Origin: a virus
Reading direction: 5' to 3' (one strand)
Virus record (IMG/VR): IMGVR_UViG_3300008448_000719
Coordinates: 1-22,549 of that record
DNA: 22,549 bases
In this document: positions 13,607-20,870 of the stretch, piece by piece
Position numbering within the stretch: the first letter of the stretch is position 1
How the letters are laid out: each line of letters begins with the position of its first letter
Made by a program: the position numbers and the translations under genes
Notes under the pieces: model-generated
Databases searched by the model: none
What the model was told of the DNA's origin: nothing
What the model saw: the letters and a program-made list of their open reading frames with translations, nothing else

Positions 13607-14409
13607 TGTATGTAAATGTCCCCTTGTGGAATAGCAGCACCATATATGGTATTTGTCATGTAGTCATAAAGAACATCACCGGGTTTGCTCAAAGTGTTTT
13701 CTAATTCAAACACAAAGTTAGGAATGCCACTTAATCCGATATTGGGATTGTAAGCAATTTGACAGAAAGCAAATACCAAGCCTGCCATAAAATGATTGTC
13801 AGTCCATCCAGGAAAGTTTACTCTTGCATCAGCAATTGTAGCATTGGTATAACCTGAGGGCACTGTAAATTTACTGCTATTGCCATTGTAGCAGAATACT
13901 GCAACCTTGTTGGCCAGTCTAGTATCTACTGCACCATTGGTGTCTGTGGTGCTGGCAACAAAGATACCAGCAGTGGGTCCTGAAGTAGCAAAGTTTAATT
14001 TAAATCCATCCATGTAGATATTTTTAAAACTTATTACACTGGGGGTTCCGTTGATTAGGTTTCCTGTTTGTTCACAAAGCACAAAGCAAACTGACAATAC
14101 AGTATTGTTTTCAGTTAATGCAACATCAATGATCTTTCCACTGAGATATGCTCGGCCATACACAACTGGTATTTTGGTTTCCGTATCAGGATCCAACTGC
14201 AATCTAACACCCGGATCCACTTTAGGTTGTTCTGGTGCTGAACTGCCTCCGGCGTTGTTGTTGTCACGTTGTATGCTCTTGGTTAATTTATTTAAGGCAT
14301 AACCAGCCACAACAGTTTGCAATAAAGTTTTGCCAAGACTGTTGCCACCGCCGGTTTTGGATTTAAACAATCCTCCAAGGAAATCAAATACGCCGCTTAA
14401 GAAACTCAT
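13603..14409 (-). CDS. N-terminal half of a tail-tip hub protein (lambda J-like), 268 aa
   Basis: A glycine-rich hydrophobic N-terminus (FLSGVFDFLGGLF) precedes the segment IPVVYGRAYLSGKIIDVAL, followed by SVCFVLCEQTGNLING, the hallmark of the N-terminal part of J-like proteins. The end (GDVLYDYMTNTIYGAAIPQG) matches the 'P-x-D-V-L-x-D-Y-x-T-N' region, after which typical family members continue directly into the part encoded here at 10408-9131. At 268 residues it is only part of a normal hub. The stop codon overlaps the next ATG (ATGA). The start overlaps the preceding gene's stop as ATGA too. Confidence 0.75.
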   Translation of the reverse strand: MSFLSGVFDFLGGLFKSKTGGGNSLGKTLLQTVVAGYALNKLTKSIQRDNNNAGGSSAPEQPKVDPGVRLQLDPDTETKIPVVYGRAYLSGKIIDVALTENNTVLSVCFVLCEQTGNLINGTPSVISFKNIYMDGFKLNFATSGPTAGIFVASTTDTNGAVDTRLANKVAVFCYNGNSSKFTVPSGYTNATIADARVNFPGWTDNHFMAGLVFAFCQIAYNPNIGLSGIPNFVFELENTLSKPGDVLYDYMTNTIYGAAIPQGDIYIQ

Positions 14410-15014
14410 TTAGGGGCTCCAAACACAAAGTTACTCTGTTGTAGAGTTGGTATACGATCAAAGGAAACATCTTGATTGTTGGTTAAAAACTTTTGATCAA
14501 TTGGGTTGGTTCTGCGTCCATTGACAAATCGATTGCGAACAGTGACCAAACTACTGCACTCTAGGTTGATGGTAAATGTTCCTTCAAGATCAAGGTTGTT
14601 GAGTTCTTCATTGATGTTGTAGGTATCTACTCTACCAAAGAATCTTCCAACAACGTTGGTGCCGTCAATTAAGTCTGGATCACCATCTAATGGATTATAC
14701 AGTCCTCTGTATACTCGAACAAAACTGCCTTTGATATCACTGTTGATGATTTCTCTAACACGATCATCTGGAATACCTGAGATAGTAACAGTAACACTGT
14801 CACCGGATCCACGGATCTCACTGCGGCTGGTTGTAATGCCTACAAAGTTACCCAAGGGCAAATAATCATAACCATCGTATTCAATAATTCTATAATCATC
14901 ACTGAATGTTAATTCTACAGGCTCTGGTGTGTCTTCTAGATTCACTCGATAGTTTGCAACTGATATTCTACAAAGTAAACTGGTTTGAATTGAATTTTCA
15001 CTTATATCGACCAA
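14406..15014 (-). CDS. Minor tail protein (DUF2163-like), 202 aa, TTG start
   Basis: The segments VELTFSDDYRIIEYDGYDY, LGNFVGITTSRSEIRGSGD and VTISGIPDD are typical of tail-tip assembly proteins that precede J-like hubs in lambda-like and GTA-like clusters (DUF2163 or lambda L-like position). The C-terminal part (LECSSLVTVRNRFVNGRRT, then DQKF) fits that family too. It probably helps join the distal tail to the hub. The start is a TTG at 15014-15012, because AGGAGG (15027-15022) lies exactly seven bases upstream inside the preceding gene; a farther TTG at 15050 has no ribosome site. It overlaps the previous gene by 13 bases in another frame. Confidence 0.7.
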   Translation of the reverse strand: MVDISENSIQTSLLCRISVANYRVNLEDTPEPVELTFSDDYRIIEYDGYDYLPLGNFVGITTSRSEIRGSGDSVTVTISGIPDDRVREIINSDIKGSFVRVYRGLYNPLDGDPDLIDGTNVVGRFFGRVDTYNINEELNNLDLEGTFTINLECSSLVTVRNRFVNGRRTNPIDQKFLTNNQDVSFDRIPTLQQSNFVFGAPK

Positions 15015-15634
15015 GTTACTGCCTCCTGGAATACAAAGTCTCCACTCCAACCAATTTGATCTCTAGCAATGAAACTCCACTGTGGAAATTCAATCATTTG
15101 AAGACTAAAGATACAGTTTTCACCAATTCTAGCAGTTACCACACCTGAAGTAGGATCCAATATTGGTCTATGTAGTGTGATGGTGTTTTGATTGTATGCT
15201 ACATCTTCAGTGATAACGTAAACTGGGCCTGGATAGGTAAGTTGTATTAGATCACCTTTTCTAAATCTGTATCCTGAGGCCAAAGTTGGAGCACTGGCAA
15301 TTGTAACAGTATTTGTTCGTGGTGATGGAATTGTTACTGTTACTGTTCCACTGATATTGGCAAAATCACCTTGGTAAGCAAACATCCAATCGTATCCACT
15401 ATTGTTAAACTGTATATCTTCGGCGACAAATCTGTCACTCTTTTCTATTGCAGTTATATATGGACGATAGTCAGTCCAACGTGGTCCATCTGGTAATCTA
15501 ACTGTGAAACGCCATAGACTGTTTCCACGGCTTACAGTTCTAACAAGGCCGCTTCTTGTTAAGGTTGATGCAACCACTGGGCGACGACTCACTCCCATGG
15601 TTTCTGCGTTGTCAATTACGAATTGAAATGACAT
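15002..15634 (-). CDS. Minor/distal tail protein, 210 aa
   Basis: The gene follows the tape measure, the place of distal tail or lambda M-like proteins. The product begins MSFQFVIDNAETMGVSRRPV and contains LWRFTVRLPDGPRWTDYRPY, a pattern I associate with distal minor tail proteins. Its central part (TVTIPSPRTNTVTIASA, GYRFRKGDLIQL) has the 'kGD-x-I-Q' turn seen in such proteins. It would form a ring at the tail end. The ATG overlaps the tape-measure stop as TAATG, so translation is coupled, and its own 3' end carries the AGGAGG for the next gene. Confidence 0.75.
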   Translation of the reverse strand: MSFQFVIDNAETMGVSRRPVVASTLTRSGLVRTVSRGNSLWRFTVRLPDGPRWTDYRPYITAIEKSDRFVAEDIQFNNSGYDWMFAYQGDFANISGTVTVTIPSPRTNTVTIASAPTLASGYRFRKGDLIQLTYPGPVYVITEDVAYNQNTITLHRPILDPTSGVVTARIGENCIFSLQMIEFPQWSFIARDQIGWSGDFVFQEAVTWSI

Positions 15635-18339
15635 TATCTTCTACTCCCTGGAATTGTTCTAGCACCTTGTTGTGCCACTGCGTGAATAAATGCTGGATCT
15701 CTTGCAACCAATTGACGGAAACTAGCAGCATCCACAGCATTGATATTATATGTTACTTGAGTTGAACCAATTGGTGTTACGTTTGCTGGACCTGATACAT
15801 ATTCTGGACCTGATTCACCTACAATACCAAAGCGTCCTGGAGGAATCATACCACCAGTTGCAAAGAAGCCACCGAATAGATCTCCTAGGAAGCCACCGCC
15901 ACTGCTTTGCCCTTGATTGCCATATCCTTGATTACCACCTGGCATTGCTCCACCAAACAATCCAGCAATCAATTTCTGAACATTGGCACGAAGAATGGTT
16001 TCAGCAATATCAGCAACAAAACTTTTCCATTCAAACTTACCGGTCTTGGCAAATCCTACAATAGCATCTTCCATGCCTCTAGTGGTTTGTTGGAAAACCT
16101 TTTGTGCTGTCTTTGCAGCATTGCCAGCATCATCTGCATATTCTTCAAAGGCCTTTTGCCAACCGTAACTGAATGTTCTTTGTTGGTTGTAGATTTCTTC
16201 AGCAAGTTCTGATCTTGATTGAATTGATTCCTTCATTGCACGATCAATTTCTTTGATGGCTTGTATCTGTTGTTGACTGTTAACACCATCTGGGAATTGT
16301 TCAGCAATACGCTTTTTAGCACTTTCAGCAAGTCTTTGTTCTTCAAGTTCAATGCCGCGTAGTTCTCTACGAAGTCCGGTTAATCCTTGTAGTTCTGCTT
16401 GATCTTTTTCTCTTTGCAGTCTATCACCAGCCGATGATTTGAAATCGTCAACAGTATCGGCTAGACGCTTTTGTTGGTCAGCAACTGATCTAGTTGTTTC
16501 TCCCATTGCTCGCATATAAGCATCATATTCTTGAATACTCATTGTGCCAGCATCTAGTTGTGCTTTTAGATCTGTTAGAGCCTGTTGTTTGAATCCATCC
16601 ATGGCCAGTGTTTCTTCAACAGTGCTTTGTAGATTCTTTAGATAGTCACCATAAGCAAGAGTGCTATAGCCTGCTTCATTTAAACTCATGCCAAGAGCAT
16701 CAAGTCCAGCCTTGAACTGTTCAATGGATATTGCACCCGAGTCAAACTGTGATTTTAGTTCTGCAAATGCTTCTACACTGTATTGTTGATCAAGTGTGGT
16801 CTGAGCAATTGTTTCTTGTAAATTTTTCCAGTAATCGGCATAGGTCTGTGTTTGTTCAGCAGCAATACCCAAGGATGAATTAACAGTTTCCAATGCAACA
16901 TTATAAACTTCTTGACTGATAGCACCGTTTTTTAATGCAAGATCGAGATCTTCAAGAGCATACTTTGCCAATTCAGTTCTTTGGACTGCTTCTTCACTGT
17001 TGGCAATAAGATCAGCAAAGTAATTTCCTAGTGTCATTCCCTCGGTTTGTTGTCTTACTTTTTCAATTTCTATACCAAGAGCAGCATGGCGTTCTTCAGC
17101 CGCAGCAATTTCAGCATTGAGGTTAACATATTGTTCAGCACCAGTTCCAAGAGCAGCATTAAGAGCATCAATGTCTTCTTTTACTTGTTCTTGTTGAGCA
17201 ATCAATCCATCTAGTTTACTAGTGCTCTCAGCGTTGGCATTTGCATATTCTTTTGTTCTAGCAATTACTTCTTCTAATGGTCCAAGTGCAGCCTTTCTTG
17301 CTTCTGCTTCGGCAGCAGCGGCTTCGGCTGCCTTTTTACTTTCTTCTTGTAATAGTTTTAATTCTGCAATTGCGGCTCTTAGAGCATCTAGTCTAACTTG
17401 ATCTTCTTCGAATACCATATTGCCAGTGAATAGATTCATCAAGCCTTGGAAGTTTTCAAGATCGTAGTTTAATTCTTTTAAGGCAGCACTGTAACTATAG
17501 GTTCCGTCACGGGCTTTTTCTAAAATAGTAACGCTGTCTTCATCAAAAATTGCTGGTGTGGTTCCAGCAATTTCTTGTAGGGTTCTTGTAAGACCTTCTA
17601 AAGATCCTGCATAGGCATCTGTTAAACCAGTTACGTCAGATAGTTCAGCAGCGGCATCAACGAAGGCTGTGGAAAGTGCCGTTTCAAGTTCAGCAATAGT
17701 AGGTTGCATTGCTTCAAAACTGGCTTGTAGACTGGTGCTGGCGTTCAACATTTTCAAGAACACTGGAGCAGTTAATTCACCTGAACTGGCCATTGCTTTT
17801 AGTTCTGCTGAAGTCATGCCAGCATCACTGGCAACCTTTGCCATACTTGTGCCCATTGCTTCCATCAATGAACGGAATTCATCACCTTGTAGTGTTCCAC
17901 TGGCCATTGCTTGACCAAATTGGTAGATAGCAGCATCAGCAGTAGCAGCATCAGCACCAGCAGCCTTTAGAGCAATTTGGAAGTTGGTTAAACTTTCTAC
18001 AACGCCTTCTTGTGTTAGACCAAGACTTGAACTTGACGCTTGCAGTTTTGAGAAAAGGTCAACAGTAGCACCAAACTCGGTTCTGTTGGCCGCAGCAACA
18101 CCTCTAAGAGTTTCAAATGTCTTCGCAAGGTCTTGTTGAGCAATACCAGCAGCCAACAGTTTGTTTTCATATTGTGTAATTTGATTACTAGCATCAATTA
18201 AAGTCTTGCCAAAGTTAACCACTGCTCCAACGCTCAAGGCAGCAGTTAATCCACCCAATGCACCTTTAAGTCCAGTAAGTGCTGTGGTAGCACCTTTGGT
18301 ATCTATATCTAAAACATAACGGTCTCTAATTGTTGCCAT
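15634..18339 (-). CDS. Tail tape measure protein, 901 aa
   Basis: Residues about 48-200 match the tape-measure N-terminal domain (GFTQEGV-like LGLTQEGVVESLTNFQIAL, then DEFRSLMEAMGTSMAKVASD). Helical coiled-coil sequence follows. Three tandem repeats of about 66 residues lie near 452-635 (LKNGAISQEVY, FDSGAISIEQF, LDAGTMSIQEY; two share DYxKNLQxT). The lambda-type C-terminal domain is at about 725-795 (FEEYADDAGNAAKTAQKVFQ), and the end is Gly-rich with ATGGMIPPGRFGIVGESGPE, common in tape measures. This protein sets tail length and is ejected with the DNA. At about 1.5 angstroms per residue, a rule of thumb, the tail would be near 135 nm. AGGA is seven bases before the ATG. Confidence 0.95.
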   Translation of the reverse strand: MATIRDRYVLDIDTKGATTALTGLKGALGGLTAALSVGAVVNFGKTLIDASNQITQYENKLLAAGIAQQDLAKTFETLRGVAAANRTEFGATVDLFSKLQASSSSLGLTQEGVVESLTNFQIALKAAGADAATADAAIYQFGQAMASGTLQGDEFRSLMEAMGTSMAKVASDAGMTSAELKAMASSGELTAPVFLKMLNASTSLQASFEAMQPTIAELETALSTAFVDAAAELSDVTGLTDAYAGSLEGLTRTLQEIAGTTPAIFDEDSVTILEKARDGTYSYSAALKELNYDLENFQGLMNLFTGNMVFEEDQVRLDALRAAIAELKLLQEESKKAAEAAAAEAEARKAALGPLEEVIARTKEYANANAESTSKLDGLIAQQEQVKEDIDALNAALGTGAEQYVNLNAEIAAAEERHAALGIEIEKVRQQTEGMTLGNYFADLIANSEEAVQRTELAKYALEDLDLALKNGAISQEVYNVALETVNSSLGIAAEQTQTYADYWKNLQETIAQTTLDQQYSVEAFAELKSQFDSGAISIEQFKAGLDALGMSLNEAGYSTLAYGDYLKNLQSTVEETLAMDGFKQQALTDLKAQLDAGTMSIQEYDAYMRAMGETTRSVADQQKRLADTVDDFKSSAGDRLQREKDQAELQGLTGLRRELRGIELEEQRLAESAKKRIAEQFPDGVNSQQQIQAIKEIDRAMKESIQSRSELAEEIYNQQRTFSYGWQKAFEEYADDAGNAAKTAQKVFQQTTRGMEDAIVGFAKTGKFEWKSFVADIAETILRANVQKLIAGLFGGAMPGGNQGYGNQGQSSGGGFLGDLFGGFFATGGMIPPGRFGIVGESGPEYVSGPANVTPIGSTQVTYNINAVDAASFRQLVARDPAFIHAVAQQGARTIPGSRR

Positions 18340-18343
18340 TTTA

Positions 18344-18637
18344 TTATCCTAATATTTTTCTTACCAAACGCCGAATATGAGCAATGGTAGGTTTGGTCAT
18401 GCCCTCAGGTGCTTGACGACTGTAACCCTCATTCAATCTATTTGCATATGGATAATCACCTGTTATGGTTCCGCCAGTTTCGGTCGAATCATAATCAGTA
18501 TTTTTCCTTGCATTACCAGATTTTATTGGAGTTGTTTTTCGAAAGAATTGGTATGCGTCAGGTGGAACAGAGCCAAGCCTTTTTAGTTTTGCTTGTATAT
18601 CTGGCGATATTCTATTACTTGTCTGACGCAATGCCAT
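18344..18637 (-). CDS. HK97 gp10-like tail protein, 97 aa
   Basis: The segments TTPIKSGNARKNT, GDYPYANRLNEGYSRQAP and MTKPTIAHI match the HK97-gp10-like family, whose members complete the tail or head-tail joint. The pattern 'G-x-YPYAxRL-x-x-GYSxQAPxGM' is diagnostic to me. Its position between chaperone and tape measure is less usual, since family members more often precede the major tail protein. The ATG has AAGGAA nine bases upstream, inside the end of the G-T frame, which stops immediately before (TAA then ATG). It was probably once part of a connector block. Confidence 0.75.
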   Translation of the reverse strand: MALRQTSNRISPDIQAKLKRLGSVPPDAYQFFRKTTPIKSGNARKNTDYDSTETGGTITGDYPYANRLNEGYSRQAPEGMTKPTIAHIRRLVRKILG

Positions 18638-19191
18638 TTACTTGTTCCTTACCGTGTTGAGCATTGATTGCATTTCTTCCGCTGTTAAGTCGTTTGAAAT
18701 TTTACCTTCGCTCTTGTCCTTGTGTTTTCGATTCAACCAGTTTTCATAAGCAATAGCCATTTGTGCTATTTGCAAATCAATACTACTCCCAGACTCGACG
18801 ATTTCACTGGGTAATTTGCCATAACGTTTTGCAACAAAATCCAGTGTAAGCCACGCATTTATGCTTGGCGTTATTTTTCTAAAGTCTGGGTTTGCAGGTT
18901 TCCCAACTGCTTGATGACCTCCGTAACAATACTCATTAATAGATCGCTGGGTAGGATTTCACCTGCCTCAACAATCGGTGTTCCATCTTCGTCGTAGATC
19001 ATGTCTTTCACAACCCGGCTCATGGTTATAAAATCCTGTTCTTCAACGTTCATTAATTTAAAATAGGTGTCGATCTCATAACGATCATACATCCAAAATT
19101 CAACTGGTTCGCCATACTTTTTAACAATCTTTTCGTTGTCAACTGTGGCCCGTATCAATTGTGGTTTCTTTGAAAGTGCTTTAAGTTTCAT
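18638..19191 (-). CDS. Tail assembly chaperone G-T, -1 frameshift fusion, 184 aa
   Basis: Ribosomes that slip back one base at GGGAAAC (18904-18898) continue past the G stop into a frame that is open to TAA at 18640-18638. The fusion is 98 residues of G plus 86 more, beginning PANPDFRKITPSINAWL and including VAKRYGKLPSEI and AIAYENWLNR. This is the lambda G/G-T arrangement, in which G-T links the tape measure to the tail tube protein. The order here (major tail protein, chaperones, tape measure) fits. Without frameshifting, 230 bases between the G stop and the next gene would be uncovered. The T part has no start codon or ribosome site of its own at its 5' end. Confidence 0.85.
18850..18869 (-). 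other. Possible frameshift-stimulating hairpin
   Basis: On the minus strand GCCAAGCA, loop TAAA, TGCGTGGC forms two short stems around an A-G mismatch, starting 28 bases after the slippery site. That is farther than most stimulators, and lambda G-T needs none, so its role is uncertain. Confidence 0.3.
18871..19191 (-). CDS. Tail assembly chaperone G, 106 aa
   Basis: This is the unshifted product of the chaperone gene. It begins MKLKALSKKPQLIRATVDN, contains VEFWMYDRYEIDTYFKLM and ends QLGNLQTQTLEK. Size, acidic helical character and position between the major tail protein and the tape measure fit a lambda G-like chaperone, which coats the tape measure before tube assembly and is absent from the virion. 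The ATG lies three bases after the stop of the 58-aa gene, whose end (AAAAAGGATTAAAAG) includes an AGGA ribosome site. Confidence 0.8.
   Translation of the reverse strand: MKLKALSKKPQLIRATVDNEKIVKKYGEPVEFWMYDRYEIDTYFKLMNVEEQDFITMSRVVKDMIYDEDGTPIVEAGEILPSDLLMSIVTEVIKQLGNLQTQTLEK
18898..18904 (-). other. Slippery heptamer GGGAAAC, -1 frameshift site
   Basis: In the G frame the codons read TTG GGA AAC, giving the X XXY YYZ arrangement G GGA AAC. The lambda G-T site is GGGAAAG, one base different. Slippage on this heptamer leads directly into the open T frame. Confidence 0.9.
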
Positions 19192-19194
19192 CTT

Positions 19195-19371
19195 TTAATC
19201 CTTTTTTCTATCGATCAACTTGTGTGCCAACATGAGAATAAATTGTATTCTCTTTTGGACTTTTTCAATATCGGCTCTAGCATCCTTGGTTTCCGCTGTT
19301 GCCTTAGCAGCCTCTGCTACTATACTTTGATAAATCTCTTCATCTGTCTTTGAATCTATTAAATCAGTCAT
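19195..19371 (-). CDS. Small helical protein, 58 aa, hypothetical
   Basis: The ATG at 19371 opens a 58-codon frame ending at 19195, with AGGA seven bases upstream. The product starts MTDLIDSKTDEEIYQS, is almost wholly helical with an Ala-rich middle (AAKATAETKDARADI), and ends basic (KLIDRKKD). It lies between the major tail protein and the chaperones and stops three bases before the chaperone ATG, so the two are translated together. It is the first gene after a strong terminator. Position suggests a role in tail assembly; I do not recognise the family. Confidence 0.7.
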   Translation of the reverse strand: MTDLIDSKTDEEIYQSIVAEAAKATAETKDARADIEKVQKRIQFILMLAHKLIDRKKD

Positions 19372-19392
19372 CTTTAAATCCTGTCGTTAATA

Positions 19393-19400
19393 TATTTAGC
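19393..19400 (-). promoter_or_regulatory. Weak candidate late promoter GCTAAATA
   Basis: GCTAAATA keeps six of eight positions of TATAAATA and lies eight bases after the terminator, 22 bases before the ATG of the 58-aa gene. A promoter is expected here for the chaperone and tape-measure unit, but the match is poor and read-through could serve instead. Confidence 0.3.
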
Positions 19401-19407
19401 GGGATAT

Positions 19408-19436
19408 AAAAAAAGGCTGCCGAAACAGCCTTTTTT
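19408..19436 (-). terminator. Rho-independent terminator after the major tail protein gene
   Basis: GGCTG/CAGCC plus a U-G pair closes a TTCG loop. On the minus strand it is preceded by six As and followed by seven Ts (19414-19408), so it should work in both directions. It would lower transcription beyond the abundant tail tube protein, adjusting dose of the downstream assembly genes. Confidence 0.9.
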
Positions 19437-19460
19437 CATTCGCCTTAAGCCCTCACGCCC

Positions 19461-19937
19461 TTATGCGACTGTGTAGTCACCTGTTACAGTGATAGTGATT
19501 GGTGATACCCAAACTGGTGCGTCAGCACTAACAGTTGGAGCAAGACCAGTTACATAGCCCACGCCTGAGATTGTTTTACCGGTAGCAGCGGCCGAAGTGT
19601 CGCCTAGGTAAAGTTCAAACTCAACTAAAGTCTTGTCTGTTGAAAGACCAAAGATACCTTCTTTTTCAGCAGTGCCAGCAGTAGCCGAACTCTTTCCGAA
19701 GAAAGCATCTTGATCAAGAACAAGGTTCATTGATAGTGAGTTGGTTGCAGTAGTTGCAATTTGTAGTTTAGAACCCGAGTCTAATTGGGTCCAAGTAAAA
19801 ACGTCATTCGCAGCATTTACAGTAACATCTTGTAGTGCTGGAACAGTGTAACCTGTGTCTGAACCGTTTGAAGCAATGCTTAATTTAAGAGTTGCTTGAA
19901 CGCCTGAAACACCTGGTGCTGGATAAATGTATGCCAT
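19461..19937 (-). CDS. Major tail (tube) protein, 158 aa
   Basis: The product starts MAYIYPAPGVSGVQATLKL, is beta-rich and low in Cys and Met, and has segments FTWTQLDSGSKLQIATTA and EFELYLGDTSAAATGK typical of tail tube proteins. It ends PITITVTGDYTVA. Such proteins stack as hexamers to form the tube. Position supports this: after the tail completion protein and before the chaperones and tape measure. A Shine-Dalgarno sequence (AAGGAAC) precedes the ATG, and the gene is followed by a strong terminator, as expected for a highly made protein. Confidence 0.8.
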   Translation of the reverse strand: MAYIYPAPGVSGVQATLKLSIASNGSDTGYTVPALQDVTVNAANDVFTWTQLDSGSKLQIATTATNSLSMNLVLDQDAFFGKSSATAGTAEKEGIFGLSTDKTLVEFELYLGDTSAAATGKTISGVGYVTGLAPTVSADAPVWVSPITITVTGDYTVA

Positions 19938-19951
19938 TGTGTTTTGTTCCT

Positions 19952-20344
19952 TTATCTAATTTTGGTATACGAGTAATCTATTTGAGTCACAAGTAAGTCA
20001 TTTTCTACACTAGTAGATACTGTTGCCTCGCGGCTGTTGTATCCTTGTGTAACATTGATATCCTTTGCGAATATCAACTGACCTACCAATGAATCATAGT
20101 TATTGGGTAATAGTTTAGCATCGTTGCTGAAGTAAACAGTTACTGATGTTGTATATGTATGGATATCCAATCCTCCCAAAGTTGAGATTAGTGGAGTCTC
20201 CGCATATTGATTTACATCTACATAAATCCTTTTGGGATTCTTAAGATATAATGGAGTGCCTGATTCTACTCTTGGAACTTCATCACTTACAGTGTAAGAA
20301 CCTAAGTTTAAAGCACGAATGTAATCAAGCACTTCCTGTCTCAT
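19952..20344 (-). CDS. Tail completion/terminator-like protein, 130 aa
   Basis: The order head-tail connector, this gene, major tail protein is that of tail terminators (lambda U-like) or head closure proteins. The product starts MRQEVLDYIRALNLGSYTVS, contains YVDVNQYAETPLISTLGG and DIHTYTTSVTVYFSND, an alternating alpha/beta pattern of the kind seen in tail terminators. I see no motif that settles the family. The ATG overlaps the preceding stop as ATGA, so translation is coupled. A role in capping the tube or fixing it to the head is inferred from order. Confidence 0.6.
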   Translation of the reverse strand: MRQEVLDYIRALNLGSYTVSDEVPRVESGTPLYLKNPKRIYVDVNQYAETPLISTLGGLDIHTYTTSVTVYFSNDAKLLPNNYDSLVGQLIFAKDINVTQGYNSREATVSTSVENDLLVTQIDYSYTKIR

Positions 20345-20853
20345 CTGACCCTCTTAAGGTTGATATTTCCTGGTTGTTTCTCTGCACTAGAAATAGTTCC
20401 ATTGCCCGAAAAGTCATACCAATCACCAGCAGTCAGTAATTCTATAAGAAGACTTTCTGCTTTATTAGTGTAGTATCCCATCTTTTCTACTTCAGCGTTT
20501 CTTTCTTCGCCAAAGTCTGCAATCAATGGTAGGATATACTCACTCATTGCAGTGTAAACACATAGGTCAGCAAAATCATTCTGTCTAGCAGCAATCTTGT
20601 CTGGATCCAATGCTGGGATATCAGCAACTGTGTTGATGGGTGTGCCACTTACATCTCTACGGATATAATAACTCACCCACCAATCACTTGCACGAATCTT
20701 TGCGAGTATTCGCTCAGTTGCTCTAATTAAAAGAGGTTCGACAACATCATCAGTAAGGCTTTCATTGTTATCAAACAGGCGTTGATCTCTCGCAGCCAAG
20801 TCTGAATACTCTGCAAAACTAATTACGGTATTATTTTCAATTATGAAAGCCAT
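20341..20853 (-). CDS. Head-tail connector protein, 170 aa
   Basis: The gene lies just after the capsid gene, the usual place of the connector adaptor (HK97 gp6-like). The product is mostly helical: EYSDLAARDQRLFDNNESLT, VVEPLLIRATERILAKIRAS, and a later helix FADLCVYTAMSEYILPLIAD. Long helices surrounding a short loop are typical of these ring-forming adaptors, which bind under the portal. The ATG has GGAG/GAGG upstream. The portal, protease and terminase genes would lie upstream, outside the window. Family placement rests on order and helix pattern rather than a clear motif. Confidence 0.65.
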   Translation of the reverse strand: MAFIIENNTVISFAEYSDLAARDQRLFDNNESLTDDVVEPLLIRATERILAKIRASDWWVSYYIRRDVSGTPINTVADIPALDPDKIAARQNDFADLCVYTAMSEYILPLIADFGEERNAEVEKMGYYTNKAESLLIELLTAGDWYDFSGNGTISSAEKQPGNINLKRVR

Positions 20854-20870
20854 ACTGTTACCTCTCCGGA

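Noticed and set aside
18870-18885. A-run near the G stop codon as an alternative slip site
   Set aside because: It does not form an X XXY YYZ heptamer in the G frame, while GGGAAAC does.
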